Below, in pieces: positions 48,141 through 59,672 of a stretch of DNA of 64,000 nt. Position numbers and translations under genes: made by a program. The DNA comes from Chrysopilus asiliformis (Eukaryota; Arthropoda; Insecta; Diptera; Rhagionidae), in assembly GCA_964034945.1 (NCBI GenBank), contig OZ035961.1:5810001-5874000 (forward strand), in the 5' to 3' direction. The stretch's first letter is position 1; every line of letters starts with the position of its first letter. The notes below the pieces were generated by a model. It searched no databases. It saw nothing but the letters and a program-made list of their open reading frames with translations, and had not been told where the DNA came from.

Positions 48141-49984
48141 GCGTTGATAACAACTCATAATTTTTAATATTTTTACTTATTTTTACTTCTTTTCTTAGAA
48201 AAAAAAACTGAAAGAACGAATATTATCGTTCTAGAAATGAGCAAATAATTATTTCTAAGAAATTCTTATTCACGATAAATTTTCATAAATGTGAATTTTC
48301 GCAATGTGCTACTCATCCCTAAATATTTACTAACGTCGCGTGGAAATTATGTGAAAAATGATATGGTAAATGATTTTTATAAATGACTACGAACTCAACG
48401 CACATGGTTAAACGTTTACCTCTATTATGTATTATCAATTTCGGTGAATTCAACTTGGATATACCTCATTATCAATTCATTGCAAAAATAATACAGTAAT
48501 AATATTTTATAAGAGTGTAAGAACATCTTTTTGGCATATGAACTTTTTTATGAGTTTCACCTTGGAAATAATTAAGGAGATTAAGGCTTCGGTTCAGCGT
48601 TGTTGATGTTGCTTCCTTTCACAACAAAAATATATGTATGTATCATGAAAATATTGAATAATATTTTGATGATAGATATATTTATCTATAATATAAGGCA
48701 GGTAGCACATGCCATACCCTAAAGAATAACACGAAAAAATTGCTTTTTTGTTCAAAGAATTTATTATGAGCGTTTTTTTATAGGCTATAGGCTGGATATG
48801 TGTAGGCATGTTATATGGAATATTATATGCATAAAAATATGGATAGGTAAACACATATTATTCTATTGCTGCCATACGGTACAAAGTTTAGACTTTAAAC
48901 GATGGCGAAATTGGCAAGACAATATGGATATTTTATGCCTTGCCAAAGTATTATTGACAATTTAACAGAAATTGATATGAGCGCGATAAGTTATTAAACT
49001 CTCAATTTTGTAAGAAAGCAGCCTCCGTGAATTTTCGTATTTTTTTGTATGTAACTGACATACATATACATTACTTGAGACAGTAGAAACGAAGTGAAGT
49101 TTCCACCAGCATGGAAAATGGGAAATTCCTCTATATATAATAATGATAATTTTTTTGTTGGCTAAATTTTTACCTTGACTACACCTGATACGGAATATGA
49201 AAACGAGCCTACAGTCTATCTTTATTAAACAGCATGGGTTGTACAGTATAGGTCCCTTTTGCTTTTAAAGTAATTACTTTAGGATGCCGGATGTATTTAC
49301 AAATCTATTACGTCCTTTGAGAGATAGAAAATGAACTTGATTCCTATTCCTACACCACCGCCCGTATATCAGGATCAAAGTAAAAATTTCATCATAATAT
49401 AAATTCTAAGCTCTCCTGACGATAGCAAGGATTAAATTTTCTTGCTTCCGGTTCTTAGGATCAAAAAATATGTTTATATTGTATATATTATATTCGTATA
49501 GAGACATAGTTGCGTTAGACTGATTTGAATTCAACTTCTATTTCTACATCTTCTAAGTATATCTTAGATTTTATATCTTACTGTCCATATTTTGAATAGA
49601 GATATAAAATATATTTTATATCATGATTATTATCATTATTTTTTATTATTTCCATAGTACGTGGGTTTAACTGAAATGTTTCAATAGAAGCAGTTGTGAG
49701 GTGGAGAAAATAAATTAGAATAAATAAATAAAATTTCCTTCTTGATATTCTGACCTGGTTAAGTTATAGGAAATTAAATAAAACAATTTCGATACGTTAA
49801 TTTGATAAATTTACTATTATTTTGGACTTTAAGATTACAGCCCTGATTATGATAGAATTAGCACATGTCAAATGTCATGCGAATCGACTCGTTAGGAATT
49901 ATGTTTGCTTTTCTCGCTTGATTTATCAATATTTGGGAAAATACACAACTTTTTAATGAAGAAAATTCGTATTAAAACAAAAGA
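48141..49984. other. Unassigned AT-rich interval
   Basis: TA-rich microsatellite-like stretches (about 49480-49500, 49600-49620). No gene was supported. Confidence 0.5.
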
Positions 49985-50045
49985 AACACTGCAATTGCTA
50001 TGAGCCAATCGTCAAATAATCTATATGCGGGCAGACAAAAATTTA
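49985..50045 (+). repeat. Mini-me-like family 2, left part
   Basis: CTGCAATTGCTATGAGCCAA and TCGTCAAATAATCTATATG match the family 2 start at 26865. The copy is interrupted by a family 1 element and resumes at 50764. Confidence 0.6.
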
Positions 50046-50763
50046 AACATAACAAAAGCGATAATTGCCAATCTGGCAATTATTGAAAACCCGTATGGTG
50101 ATTTAATTGAACGGCGTATCAAAATTTCATTTGAATTCAAATTTTCCAATAAGATTTTTTTAAAACTTGTTCCAATCGGATTTTGATGTATGGGAGTTTT
50201 ATGTAGAATCATATTCTAAATAACTTTTGTTCTTGCACTTTTTTGATAGGATGCGCAGTTTTTGAGATATTCGCGAAAAACATTTTCGTTCCTATGGGGG
50301 GTACCCCCCCTAATGGTCCATTTTTGCCCATTAACGAACTTAGCCTCGCATTTTACGAAAAACGAATCTGCGAAAAATTTCAAGTCTCTAACTCAGCGCC
50401 CGCAATCCGCGCCACAGACGGACAGACAGACGGACAGACGGACAGACGGACAGACGGACAGACGGACAGACGGTCAGACGGACAGACGGACAGACGGACA
50501 GACGGACAGACGGACAGACGGACAGACGGACAGACGGACAGACGGACAGACGGACAGACGGACAGACGGACAGACGGACAGACGGACAGACGGACAGACG
50601 GACAGACGGACAGACGGACGGACGGACGGACATGCAAAAATTAATTATTTTTATCATTCTAAACACACTGGTGTAACTCATTTTTGTGTGTGATGACGGG
50701 ATCTTGGCGTTACAAACGGTAAGGCAAAGTTAGTATACCCTTTGGTTTCACCATACGGGTATA
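50046..50763 (+). mobile_element. Mini-me-like family 1 copy with expanded octamer array
   Basis: It is full length, from AACATAACAAAAGCGATAAT to CACCATACGGGTATA. The GTCY microsatellite has expanded to more than 20 units of ACGGACAG (50414-50632), ending in ACGG tetramers. Because 8 is not a multiple of 3, all frames stay open and give the 'TDRRTDGQ' and 'RLSVCPSV' peptides on the two strands; these are not genes. It is nested in family 2 DNA. Confidence 0.8.
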
Positions 50764-51012
50764 AAGACAAATACATTTGTTTGGGAGAGGAGAAAAAGAG
50801 TAGTCCGATTGGATTTTGATGTATGGATGAGTTATGAAAAATTTTGTTTTTTTTTCAAGTCTGTAGCTTGATCCCTTCGAAAATTATGGTGTTCACTCAA
50901 CACTCAACTCAACTCTTCACTCAACTCTATTATTTACTAATAGAGCTGAGGAGATTGAGTGTTGAGTGAACACCATAATTTTTGAACGGATCAAGCTACT
51001 GACTTGAAAAAA
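50764..51012. repeat. Family 2 remainder ending in a palindrome
   Basis: ACATTTGTTTGGGAGAGGAG and GATTTTGATGTATGGATGAG continue family 2. From about 50851 to 51012, AAGTCTGTAGCTTGATCCCT...GTGTTCACTCAACACTCAA is mirrored by TTGAGTGTTGAGTGAACACC...GGATCAAGCTACTGACTTG, arms of about 57 bp with few mismatches around a 45-base centre of ACTCAACTC-like words. The family's GTCY and hairpin end are absent, as if a foldback replaced them. Confidence 0.65.
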
Positions 51013-51039
51013 AATGCATGCGACACACACATATTAGAT

Positions 51040-51165
51040 TTTCATCGAAGCACCGTATATGTGAAAAATTTCCAATCAATCGAATGAGTGAAAGTGGGTC
51101 AACAGTAGATAACAAGATTTTACCCTAACAAACAAATTAACAAGTGAAACTAAATAAAACCTTGT
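51040..51165 (+). repeat. Dispersed repeat G, copy 2
   Basis: TTTCCAATCAATCGAATGAG, AAGTGGGTCAACAGTAGATA, CAAGATTTTACCCTAACAAA and GAAACTAAATAAAACCTTG align with 46850-46940. Confidence 0.5.
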
Positions 51166-52383
51166 AAAAAAAGTATCGTTTTCCATACTAAAAATCAGAA
51201 TGTCATATAAAGACAACATCTTTCTTTTTTATCCTGATATATAAAAGGACTATGAATATAAATATACTTTTTCAACCACATCCCTTTTCACCTGGACTTA
51301 TATAGGAATAAAAAAACGTGAATGAGATATTCAACCAAATGTTGTCGTATATGGAGAAAAATTTTGTTGAAAGGCACAAATCAAATAAAAAACTATTTTG
51401 GGTAAAATATTTTTTAGTGAAATGTCTACTAGAACCCTGTACTGTATTGGACATGGCCGACAGCTATCACGTTTCTCAACAGGATAAAAACTATGAATGT
51501 TTCCTATGAAAAACCTTTTTTCCTCCACTAGACCGAGGGTAAAAAAGCTAAAAAAGCAATAATAGGAAAAAGCAGGAAAATAAAAAGGCTGTAAGAGAAT
51601 CGAGCAAATAGCAACAACAACAGCTGACAATATAAGAAAAAAAATGATGAAATCTTTTTCAGTTTTGGGCTTTTTCACTCTAGAAGAACTAATTTCAGCT
51701 AATTTGTGTCATTTCGAGCTGTGTATCAAGACAATGTCAAAATTGACGAGGGTCAGTCTGCATAAGAGATATTAACGCGAGAATAGTTGGAAAATCTTTT
51801 GAATATTTCCACAAGAAACACATAAAATAAGCAGGACCTATTCAATATTTAGTTATATAAATGTAATTTCATTGTCCATCTATTTTTAAAAACGAAAATA
51901 GGTTAACGTCGAATCAATATGTTTGATATATTTTAGTTGAATTAATTTTTCAGTTTTAGTTAAAAAATGTGAAACCAGAGTTGTGCAGATTGTCTACAAA
52001 ACTTATTTTACGTAAAATTAATTATTGTTTACAGGCATCAAAACTATAGTAAACAATGTAAAACACGTAAACAATGTAAACGATCGGTTTTTTCTTCTTT
52101 TTTTTTTTAATAAAAACCATGAGAAGAGTTATAATTATTAGTAGGTACAAAATTTTCTTTGGGGATGACTTTTCTAATTGTGATTACTGAATTTCAATCG
52201 GTCGAACGCTTGAAAAGGTATCAAAGGAGGGTTATCGAAGGAGAGAGGAAGGTCAATATAAAATATCCTATCCTATATTCTGTAACTATCCTATATTCTG
52301 TAACATACAAACAACAAGGCAAATATTTTAAAAATGTTTTCTTGGCTGCATACAAAGATAAATTTAATTAAGACATTTCGATG
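51166..52383. other. Unassigned interval
   Basis: A 115-codon minus-strand frame (51331-51678) is Phe/Ile-rich and unsupported. GTAAACAATGTAAA words near 52050-52080 resemble the 58070-58137 region. Confidence 0.45.
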
Positions 52384-53307
52384 TAAAGGGTGGTTAAATT
52401 TTAAGGGCCGATGTTGAATGTGAACCACACCTAAACGTCAAGTTTTTTTCTGCATTTCATTTGACATTTCTCAATTTCAGACTAACTCAATTTGAACCAT
52501 GGAAAGATACACAATCGAGCAACGTGTTAAAGTTATTCAGGCTTATTATGAAAATGGGCGATCAATTTTCGAAGAAAATCATCTTCAGTGATGAGGCACA
52601 TTTTCACCTCAGTGGATTCGTCAATAAGCAGAACAGCCGCATTTGGGCGAATGATAATCCAAGAGTGATTGTCGAAAAACCAATGCACCCACAAAGAGTG
52701 ACTGTTTGGTGCGGTTTATGGGCTGGCGGCATCATCCGGCCGTATTTTTTCCAAAATGAGGCCGGTCAGGCAGTTACTGTGAATGGTGTTCGCTATCGTG
52801 AGATGGTAACGAACTTGTTATGGCCCGAATTGGAAGATATGGATGTGGACGATATGTGGTTTCAACAGGACAGTGCCACTTGCCACACAGCTACCGAAAC
52901 AATCGCTCTTTTGCGCGACAAATTTAATGGCCGTGTTATCTCACTTGGTGGCGATGTCAATTGGCCGCCAAGATCATGTGATTTGACACCGTTGGACTTC
53001 TTTCTTTGGGGTTATTTGAAAGAAAAGGTGTACGTCGATAAGCCAGCAACAATTCAAGAGCTAAAGGATGAGATAATTCGGCACATTAATGGCATAGAAC
53101 CTCAATTATCCCTCAGCGTCATCGAAAATTTGAACCATCGGATGGAGGTGTGCCGCCGAGGTCGCGGCGGCCATTTGGCCGATATTTTGTTCCATACATA
53201 ATTGAACCATAGCAATATTATCATAATAAAAAGAAATGACAATAATTTCCTAAATAATTCGTGTTTTATTCAAAATCAACATCGGCCCTTAAAATTTAAC
53301 CACCCTA
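52384..53307 (+). mobile_element. DD41D rosa-type mariner, internally deleted
   Basis: The left end (52388) and the inverted right end (to 53305) share 30 bases beginning GGGTGGTTAAATTTTAAGGG. TA lies at 52384-52385, two bases before the left TIR, and at 53306-53307 on the right. The element is about 0.92 kb against roughly 1.3 kb for intact relatives. Intact TIRs and an intact catalytic domain suggest recent activity; the deletion removes most of the DNA-binding region. The leader is nearly identical to the 26837-26561 fragment. Confidence 0.88.
52499..53201 (+). pseudogene. rosa-type transposase, N-terminal deletion and frameshift
   Basis: The true start (ATG 52499) opens MERYTIEQRVKVIQAYYENG and then meets a deletion junction at about 52560, after which that frame stops. 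In another frame the rest is open: IIFSDEAHFHLSGFVNKQNS, RVTVWCGLWAGGI, WFQQDSATCHTATETIALLR, WPPRSCDLTPLDFFLWGYLK, to FHT-stop. The three catalytic Asp (FSDE, QQDS, TPLD) are present with 41 residues between the second and third, hence DD41D. The missing segment is about 140 residues holding most of the helix-turn-helix domains. An ATG at 52461 in the downstream frame is fortuitous. Confidence 0.88.
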
Positions 53308-55220
53308 AAATTAAAATTTCTAAGAAAATCCAAAAAAAAAACCTCCCGTACACTTTTAGATTAATCTGTGAAACAGCTTCTTTTATGTAGAAATTTATTG
53401 TCCTTTGATTACTGATATGGTTAGGATCCCTGTGGAAAAATTCACGCACGTATGAATTTTTTAATTTACCCAAAAAAAATATCTGTGATGTGGGACTACG
53501 GCGTGATTTCAATTCCAGAACGATTAAGGAAGTGTATTGATATCCCCAGTGGACCCGTTACACTGTTTGCAATTTTTTTTTGATATTAATACATTATCAG
53601 AGGGTTAAACAAAAGTTTTTTTTTGCTCAATGATTAATAAGTAACTCGTTTAATTGAAACCAACAATAAATTAATCACTTAAATGCGTGTGAGCGAATAA
53701 ATTTTTTATTGTTATTTTATTTATGCTCGTATTATGTTGGTTCTACAATATAATTCTTATGTAAACTTTATATGAATTATTTGGGATCCTAATAAACTCA
53801 AATTGAACATTAAGCGAAAATGGTTAGACGATCATAAAATAGAATTAACTGGTTTGACTAATATAGATTTCTCAATAATAATACGATGGAATAGGATGAT
53901 AACAAAATTATGAAAAAGGCCAAATCGAAATAATTGCTTATCGAATTCGATGAAAGGAATTACCCCATTCGCACACACAACGTACTCAAAATAGAGTGAA
54001 AGTCAAATCATATGAAGGGTAATTTTTCTCTCTTCCATTCTTTCAGCCGTCGTCCGATGTCCGGTTGGAAGGGGTTGCATTTTGTGCTTTTTTTTGGTAT
54101 GGGGATGATTCTTATTTATAGTAAATTGGTGACACTTAATGCCCATTACAATGATGAGGGACGAAGGGTTTATTAATTAAAGCTGACGAAAGTAACGGTT
54201 ATAATATTAGTAATAGGCTTCGGGCTCATATATACTTGATAAATACGTCAGATCCAACTAATATCCATTTGGATTGTATTCGGATTGGGAAAAAAGTACT
54301 TGTAGCAAAAATTATACAGGCAGGGAATTGAGCACAAAAACCATACATATATAGAATTATTATTATGTACATATTCTGTATAACGATATATCAGTATATG
54401 AAGTGCTATATGGGGTGGTTGTTTTTTCCCCGAGCTTCGAGATGTATGTATGAGGAAAAGATGGACGTAAATTATTCGGGGTATATTTATGAGATTCATT
54501 GTGCAGCGGCACAAACAACATTGGGCCAATTTAGCTATTTTCGCTATTTTTGCTATATTTTGGTTTCTTGGTTCCATTTTTTTTTGTGAAGAGGTGGTGT
54601 TGTTGTTGCTGCTGTACTTCCGTAATTTTTACCAGGGCTCTTGGTTGGTTATTTGGTCTGTTTTCTCCTCTTTCCTTACGTGATGGCGGTCCCATTTTGA
54701 GGTTCGAGTCATTCCAGTGTTTATATTTGCCATTTACGTCTTCGTTTCGTTCGTTGGTGGTTTATTCATTTGGCCTTCTGGGAGTGTTTTTATGTGATTG
54801 CTCACAAATGCTCCCTAAAAATCCAGTAAGTGGTTGTTATTTATGGTTATAATATCGGAGCTATTTATTGTTGCTATTCGGGATCTGTTTTTATCATCAT
54901 CTAGAGAAGATGTTCATGTTTTCTTACGATTTTCAATTACACATGACATTCATAGCTCATTTTGTAGTCTAGGAATTTTTTCATATACACACCAAAAAGT
55001 TAGGGTTGATTTCGCCCCATCGCCATCGTAAATGTATTTTGTTGTATGAATAGATGGAAATAAAAATTATTTATACTTGCATGTGTTCTACGTATCCTCT
55101 AGAGAAGGTACACTTCAATATTAGATATTTAATTTTGCTTACGAGGTTTTCCTTCCTATGCGTGGGTAGGTCTATAAGGTATACGCAAACATAGTTAGCT
55201 ACTCGTGATTATATTTTTTT
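53308..55220. other. Unassigned AT-rich interval
   Basis: No repeat end, RNA gene or defensible exon. Several short frames near 54250-54850 overlap on both strands without recognisable motifs. Confidence 0.5.
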
Positions 55221-56160
55221 TTATACTCTATATGAGAATCATATAATAGTCTATTAGATCTAGTATACCGTTTATAACGCATCGAACTAATCATCGGTCA
55301 TGGAAATCAACTACATGGACAAAAGATTTTGATTTCCGCATGCCTGTCCGTCTGTCCATAAATTTCAAAAGAAATTTCAAGCTAGAGACTTGAAATTTTC
55401 CGCAGTTGCATTTACCGTAAATAGTGAGAAACGCAATTTCTAAAATTGGATGAACAAGGGTTGTTGTTGTTGATCCGATGTTGTTGTTGATCCAATGTTG
55501 TGGTTGATCCGATGTTGTCGTTGATCCGATGTTTTTGTTGATCCGATGTTGTTGTTGATCCGATGTTGTTGTTGATCCGATTTGGTTGTTGATCCGATGT
55601 TTTTGTTGATCCGATGTTGTTGTTGATCCGATGTTGTTGTTGATCCGATGTTGTTGTTGATCCGATGTTGTTGTTGATCCGATGTTGTTGTTGATCCGAT
55701 GTTGTTGTTGATCCGATGTTGTTGTTGATCCGATGTTGTTGTTGATCCGATGTTGTTGTTGATCCGATGTTGTTGTTGATCCGATGTTGTTGTTGATCCA
55801 ATGTTGTGGTTGATCCGATGTTGTTGTTGATCCGATGTTTTTGTTGATCCGATGTTGTTGTTGATCCGATGTTGTTGTTGATCCGATTTGGTTGTTGATC
55901 CGATGTTTTTGTTGATCCGATGTTGTTGTTGATCCGATGTTGTTGTTGATCCGATGTTGTTGTTGATCCGATGTTGTTGTTGATCCCCCTCCCTCATTTA
56001 AATGAAACAGTTTTTCGCACTTTTTTTGAAAACGGTTAGTCTTATTTTACATAACTCATCCGTACATTAAAATCCAGTTGCACTACTTCCTTCCTCGCCC
56101 ATACAAATGGAATAGTTTTTAATAAAAAATGTATCTGTCTTCATTGATACAGAGATTGAC
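55221..56160 (-). mobile_element. Mini-me-like family 2 copy carrying a minisatellite
   Basis: On the minus strand it ends in the family 2 hairpin (CTATATGA-GAA-TCATATA near 55227-55247) preceded by TTCGATGCGTTATAAACGGT, and upstream has GAAATTTCAAGTCTCTAGCT and GGATGAGTTATGTAAAATAA. The GTCY tract is reduced to GTCCGTCTGTCC (55347-55358). A 17-bp minisatellite occupies 55461-55986 between family 2 words on both sides. Confidence 0.65.
55461..55986 (+). repeat. 17-bp minisatellite with higher-order structure
   Basis: About 31 units of GTTGTTGTTGATCCGAT. Variant units (GTTGTGG, GTTTTTG, TTTGGTTG, and a CCAATG start) recur in the same order 306 bp apart (first block from 55491, second from 55797), exactly 18 units, so a block was duplicated. 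Since 17 is not a multiple of 3 and the unit has no stop on the minus strand, minus-strand frames of 129 and 185 codons run through; the Gln/Asn/Thr peptide repeats are not evidence of a gene. Confidence 0.92.
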
Positions 56161-56328
56161 ACCTGGCAGTTGTACGTCTTCTTATGTTAAAATTATGGCG
56201 TTGTGAAAAATGACAAGCTGAATTGTAGTGGAGATGTAAAAATACTTTAGTAAATCCTAGATACTAGAATTAAAGCCCATCATATGACGGAAACTGCAAT
56301 CTTAATGGGAATTCCGTAAGGTCACAGG
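56161..56328. other. Short unassigned spacer
   Basis: Nothing recognised. Confidence 0.4.
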
Positions 56329-56412
56329 CGACTGTCTATTTGTCGACTTTTCAAGTTGATCGTTTAACGTGAAGCGATCAACTTGAAAAGTCGTCAAATC
56401 GACAGTTGCATA
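56329..56412. repeat. Short hairpin, 35-bp arms
   Basis: GACTTTTCAAGTTGATCG (ending about 56369) is mirrored by CGATCAACTTGAAAAGTC after a short loop (TTTAACGTGAAG). The match extends outward to GACTGTC/GACAGTT with three mismatches. It is a small MITE or foldback relic. Confidence 0.65.
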
Positions 56413-58080
56413 GTTTTAACATTTTCTATAAAAAATCTTCCAAATTTCATAATTTCTGTGCTTAAATCATAAATCGTGCGTATTTAAGAGAAAAACACTT
56501 GTAAACTCATATGTTAATGAAACAATATTCTTCCCACTTAAAAATGATATTCGCCCATCATTATTTTTTTTTTCAAAATCTAAAACCAAAAATTACAAAT
56601 GTAACAGTCAAAAGGAAACTAAAATCATTTCCGGTATTTCTATTGATTTCACTACTTCAAGATTTTTTTTTTAAATATTTTGTGTTTGCAATAAATCTTT
56701 CACAACATAACTTTTTTACTTAACCAAAAAATATTTTATTTAAAAAATGTCCAATATAATTTTCTTGCAATTAGTGGCTAACATAATGAAATGGTTTTAA
56801 TTACCGTTCCGGCCTACCGACTTTTTTATTAATATAGAGCATCTTTAGCAACTCTCCCACATCCATTGACGGAGTAAATTATTTAATTAAAACTTTCATT
56901 AATTTAAAATTTTTGCCATTTCGTTTAGATTCCAATTGACATGACTCTATCAAAAAGGACTCATTACTTGTTAGCCTTTGACCTTTAAAACAGAACTTTC
57001 CAGTAAGACATTAAATTAGATTAGAAGCAGAAATAAAGTCAAATAAAAAGCTTTCTACTATGAGCAAAACGGAATTTCCAAAAAAAAAGAAAAAAAAAAC
57101 GCACAGGAACATAAAAATCGAAAAAGTAAAATAAAACCGGACTAGAATTCATCTTTAAATCAGGTATAATTACGAAAATCTCTAGCTGGGCATTTATCTT
57201 AAGTTATTTTATTAACTTAAGGTTTCCGGTTAGTTAACGAAAAGGTTTCACGCAAAGTATTATTTTAAGAAGACGAAGTGTCTTTTCTTTTCTCCTAAGA
57301 TGAATCTCCAAACATTCCCCATATATGTGACTAGAATATGATTACATCGAGGGCATAGACGAAATCATTTCCTTTCAGATTACACGAGAAATTAGTACAC
57401 TATTGACTGTCAGAAAACGTGTATGGTATAAAATATGAGTTATTTGTCTTTTTCGGCTAATTTCGACTTGTTTCCATGAAACATAAAACACATCCATTTC
57501 ACATCTTCAATTGCTACTCGTTATAATTTCTAGATTTTCTGGATTTTCTGGATTTCTCTTTCCACTTGTAATATCATCTGCATCATTATTCCTAACTGAT
57601 GTTATTAATTCAATCAAACTAGAGAGAAAAATCCTTGATCATTTCGATTACTTGTTTCAAGAATATTTAATAATATTAAAAACATATTTTTCTTAGTTAG
57701 GAGAGGTCGTAATAAATCAATTTATTGTATATTATTTCGAAATTGCGAAAGAGATTGTCCATGAAATACGTCATACCTTTATGAGTGTGCGGAAGTGTGA
57801 CGGAGGGGGTACTAAACTACATAGAATTATTTTTCGAAAAAGTTTGTCGTACCGAAGGAAGGGAACGGGCAAGTAAAAAGCTAAAATTAAATTAAGTGGG
57901 TATAGGGAGTAATTTCAGAGCTAGTTTTAACAAATCCGGATGCTCCAAAAAATCTTTCAGAAACAAAATTTGACATTTAGATTGCTATTGTCATCAATAT
58001 TTGTTTTTTTTTTTAAATAACATAACAAAACTAAGAGATTTTTGTTACATACAACAGCTGTTTATTTACGATAGTTTACA
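56413..58080. other. Unassigned, with CATGAAATACGTC motif
   Basis: GATTGTCCATGAAATACGTC at 57751-57770, followed by GTGTGACGGAGGGGG (57794-57808), resembles the ends of the 1262-1575 foldback. No gene was supported. Confidence 0.45.
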
Positions 58081-58129
58081 TTCTTTACGATTCTTTACGA
58101 TTCTTTACGATTCTTTACGATTCTTTACG
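58081..58129 (+). repeat. Five tandem copies of TTCTTTACGA
   Basis: A 10-bp unit repeats five times, the last lacking its final A. TAGTTTACA before and CGTAAACAATT after make the flanks inversely related. Confidence 0.9.
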
Positions 58130-59549
58130 TAAACAATTATTGTTTTTTATATGTGTAATTGCACGTAACCACTATTTTGAAAGTCTGCTTAAATATTATT
58201 TAATGTGGCGACAAACAAGCGTAGTAAGAAAAACATAAAAGTCTTCGTAGCAAAAAATGGAAGGCTTTTTTTTAAGTTCAAAGACATTGCGCATATTTTC
58301 ACTGTTTAAATACGAACAGCAGTTTGTCAAGTATGGCCATTGACCAAACAACATAAAAACTTACCCATTAACAGTGCAAAAATTTAATGATTTAGTAAAT
58401 TAAAACTACCTTCTACAATACTTTATTAGATTGGTAAAAATGTGAATATGTTTTTTTAAGACATAAACGGTAACCGTAAAATGTATACAAAAGTTATCCC
58501 AAAAGTTTGGTTTGTTTTTAAACGCAAAATGAAACAATGTGATGCAATTGTCATGCAGTATCTGAAGTTTGGTTCTTGGTAGCAATATAAACTTGAAAAA
58601 CGAATTTCACCGATAAACATTATCATATAAAGACGGAAATAATACATCCCCGTAAGTGAGTTAAATTGAGTCAGAGGGAAATTTAAGTTTTGAATAAAAA
58701 CCACAACCCCAAGCTCAACTAGTTTCTGTTTTAGTTTTCGAGAATTTGTTTCACAAAAAGTTTCTATTTGCAGTTTGTTCCTTTCATCTCATCCTACTCG
58801 GTCCCACCATACATAGCCATATTAAATTTTATTTACCTTGGAAAAATCGAATAGAAGTAGAGCGCCTTCTTGTCGGCTCTTCAGTTTCTGTCTTCTGCTC
58901 TTCTTTTTCATTTATTTATTTGGGAAAACGAATTTTTTTCTGTTTAATTTCATTTCCTTCATTCATTTTCGTTCACAGCCAAAATGAATAATGAATAATT
59001 TCAGTTGTTGGTGGCGGAAAAACTTCAACTTAAATTCTTGGAGATTGCATCACATGGCAGAGTTTCAACGACTTTGTTGCCGAGTTAAATGACTCGGAAA
59101 ATAGATATAAATTTCTATTTGGACAAATAGAAAACTTTTATTGGAATGCATGCAATCTGGAAAAAGTATCATCTTCTTATTCGGAAAAGGTAAAAATCTC
59201 ATTAAAAACTAAAAACGCACCGAATGCAAATTCAAAACTCGCAAAGAGGGTTAATTAACTTTTAAAATACGAGAAAAGTTTTCTAGAAAGTCTATATTTT
59301 ATTTACATACGTTCAAATTTTTAAATCGTATTAAGATTTACAATATTCTAATTTCTATTTGTGTAAAGATCGAATATTCAGAGAAACTCTAAATAAAATT
59401 GCAAAAAAAATCAAAATTTGAATATTCTACGCATTTTTAAAGAAAACATAATTTTCCAATAAATCTCTTTTGTTAGATTTTTACAAACTATACACGAAGA
59501 AAATGTTGTTTCTTAATTTAAGAAACGTTTTAATTTTACTGAGTGTCTG
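58130..59549. other. Unassigned AT-rich interval
   Basis: No repeat partner or gene was recognised. Confidence 0.5.
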
Positions 59550-59672
59550 TTTCACCACTGCTGGATAAGTTTTATCTAGTGATTAAGTACATCTCAGCAA
59601 CCTTGTGCCGTAGACATAAGACATATGACAGATATTTATTTACAAGATAAAACTTATCCAGAAGTGGTGAAA
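59550..59672. mobile_element. 123-bp MITE, TTTCACCACT ends
   Basis: TTTCACCACTGCTGGATAAG on the left is inverted on the right as TTTCACCACTTCTGGATAAG; arms of 28 bp (to TTTTATCT) with one mismatch. The right end abuts family 2 sequence starting AGCTATAATTGACAA. No duplication is certain. Confidence 0.65.

Noticed and set aside
50243..50693. Long overlapping frames of 'TDRRTDGQ' and 'RLSVCPSV' repeats on both strands
   Set aside because: They are translations of the (ACGGACAG)n microsatellite, which has no stop in most frames. The same artefact occurs at 7167-7446 and 36675-36962.
52461..52570. Upstream ATG extending the rosa transposase frame
   Set aside because: The extension reads the known N-terminal coding region in the wrong frame. 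The genuine start is at 52499 in another frame, and the join is a deletion junction.
54600..54720. tRNA-like B-box word GGTTCGAGTC near 54701
   Set aside because: No matching A box or cloverleaf could be drawn around it.
55461..55986. CRISPR array
   Set aside because: Units are contiguous 17-bp repeats without unique spacers, and the DNA is eukaryotic in character.
55412..55997. Frames of 129 and 185 codons rich in Gln, Asn and Thr on the minus strand
   Set aside because: A 17-bp tandem unit without stops gives a 51-base coding period in every open frame. No start context or non-repeat coding sequence supports a gene.
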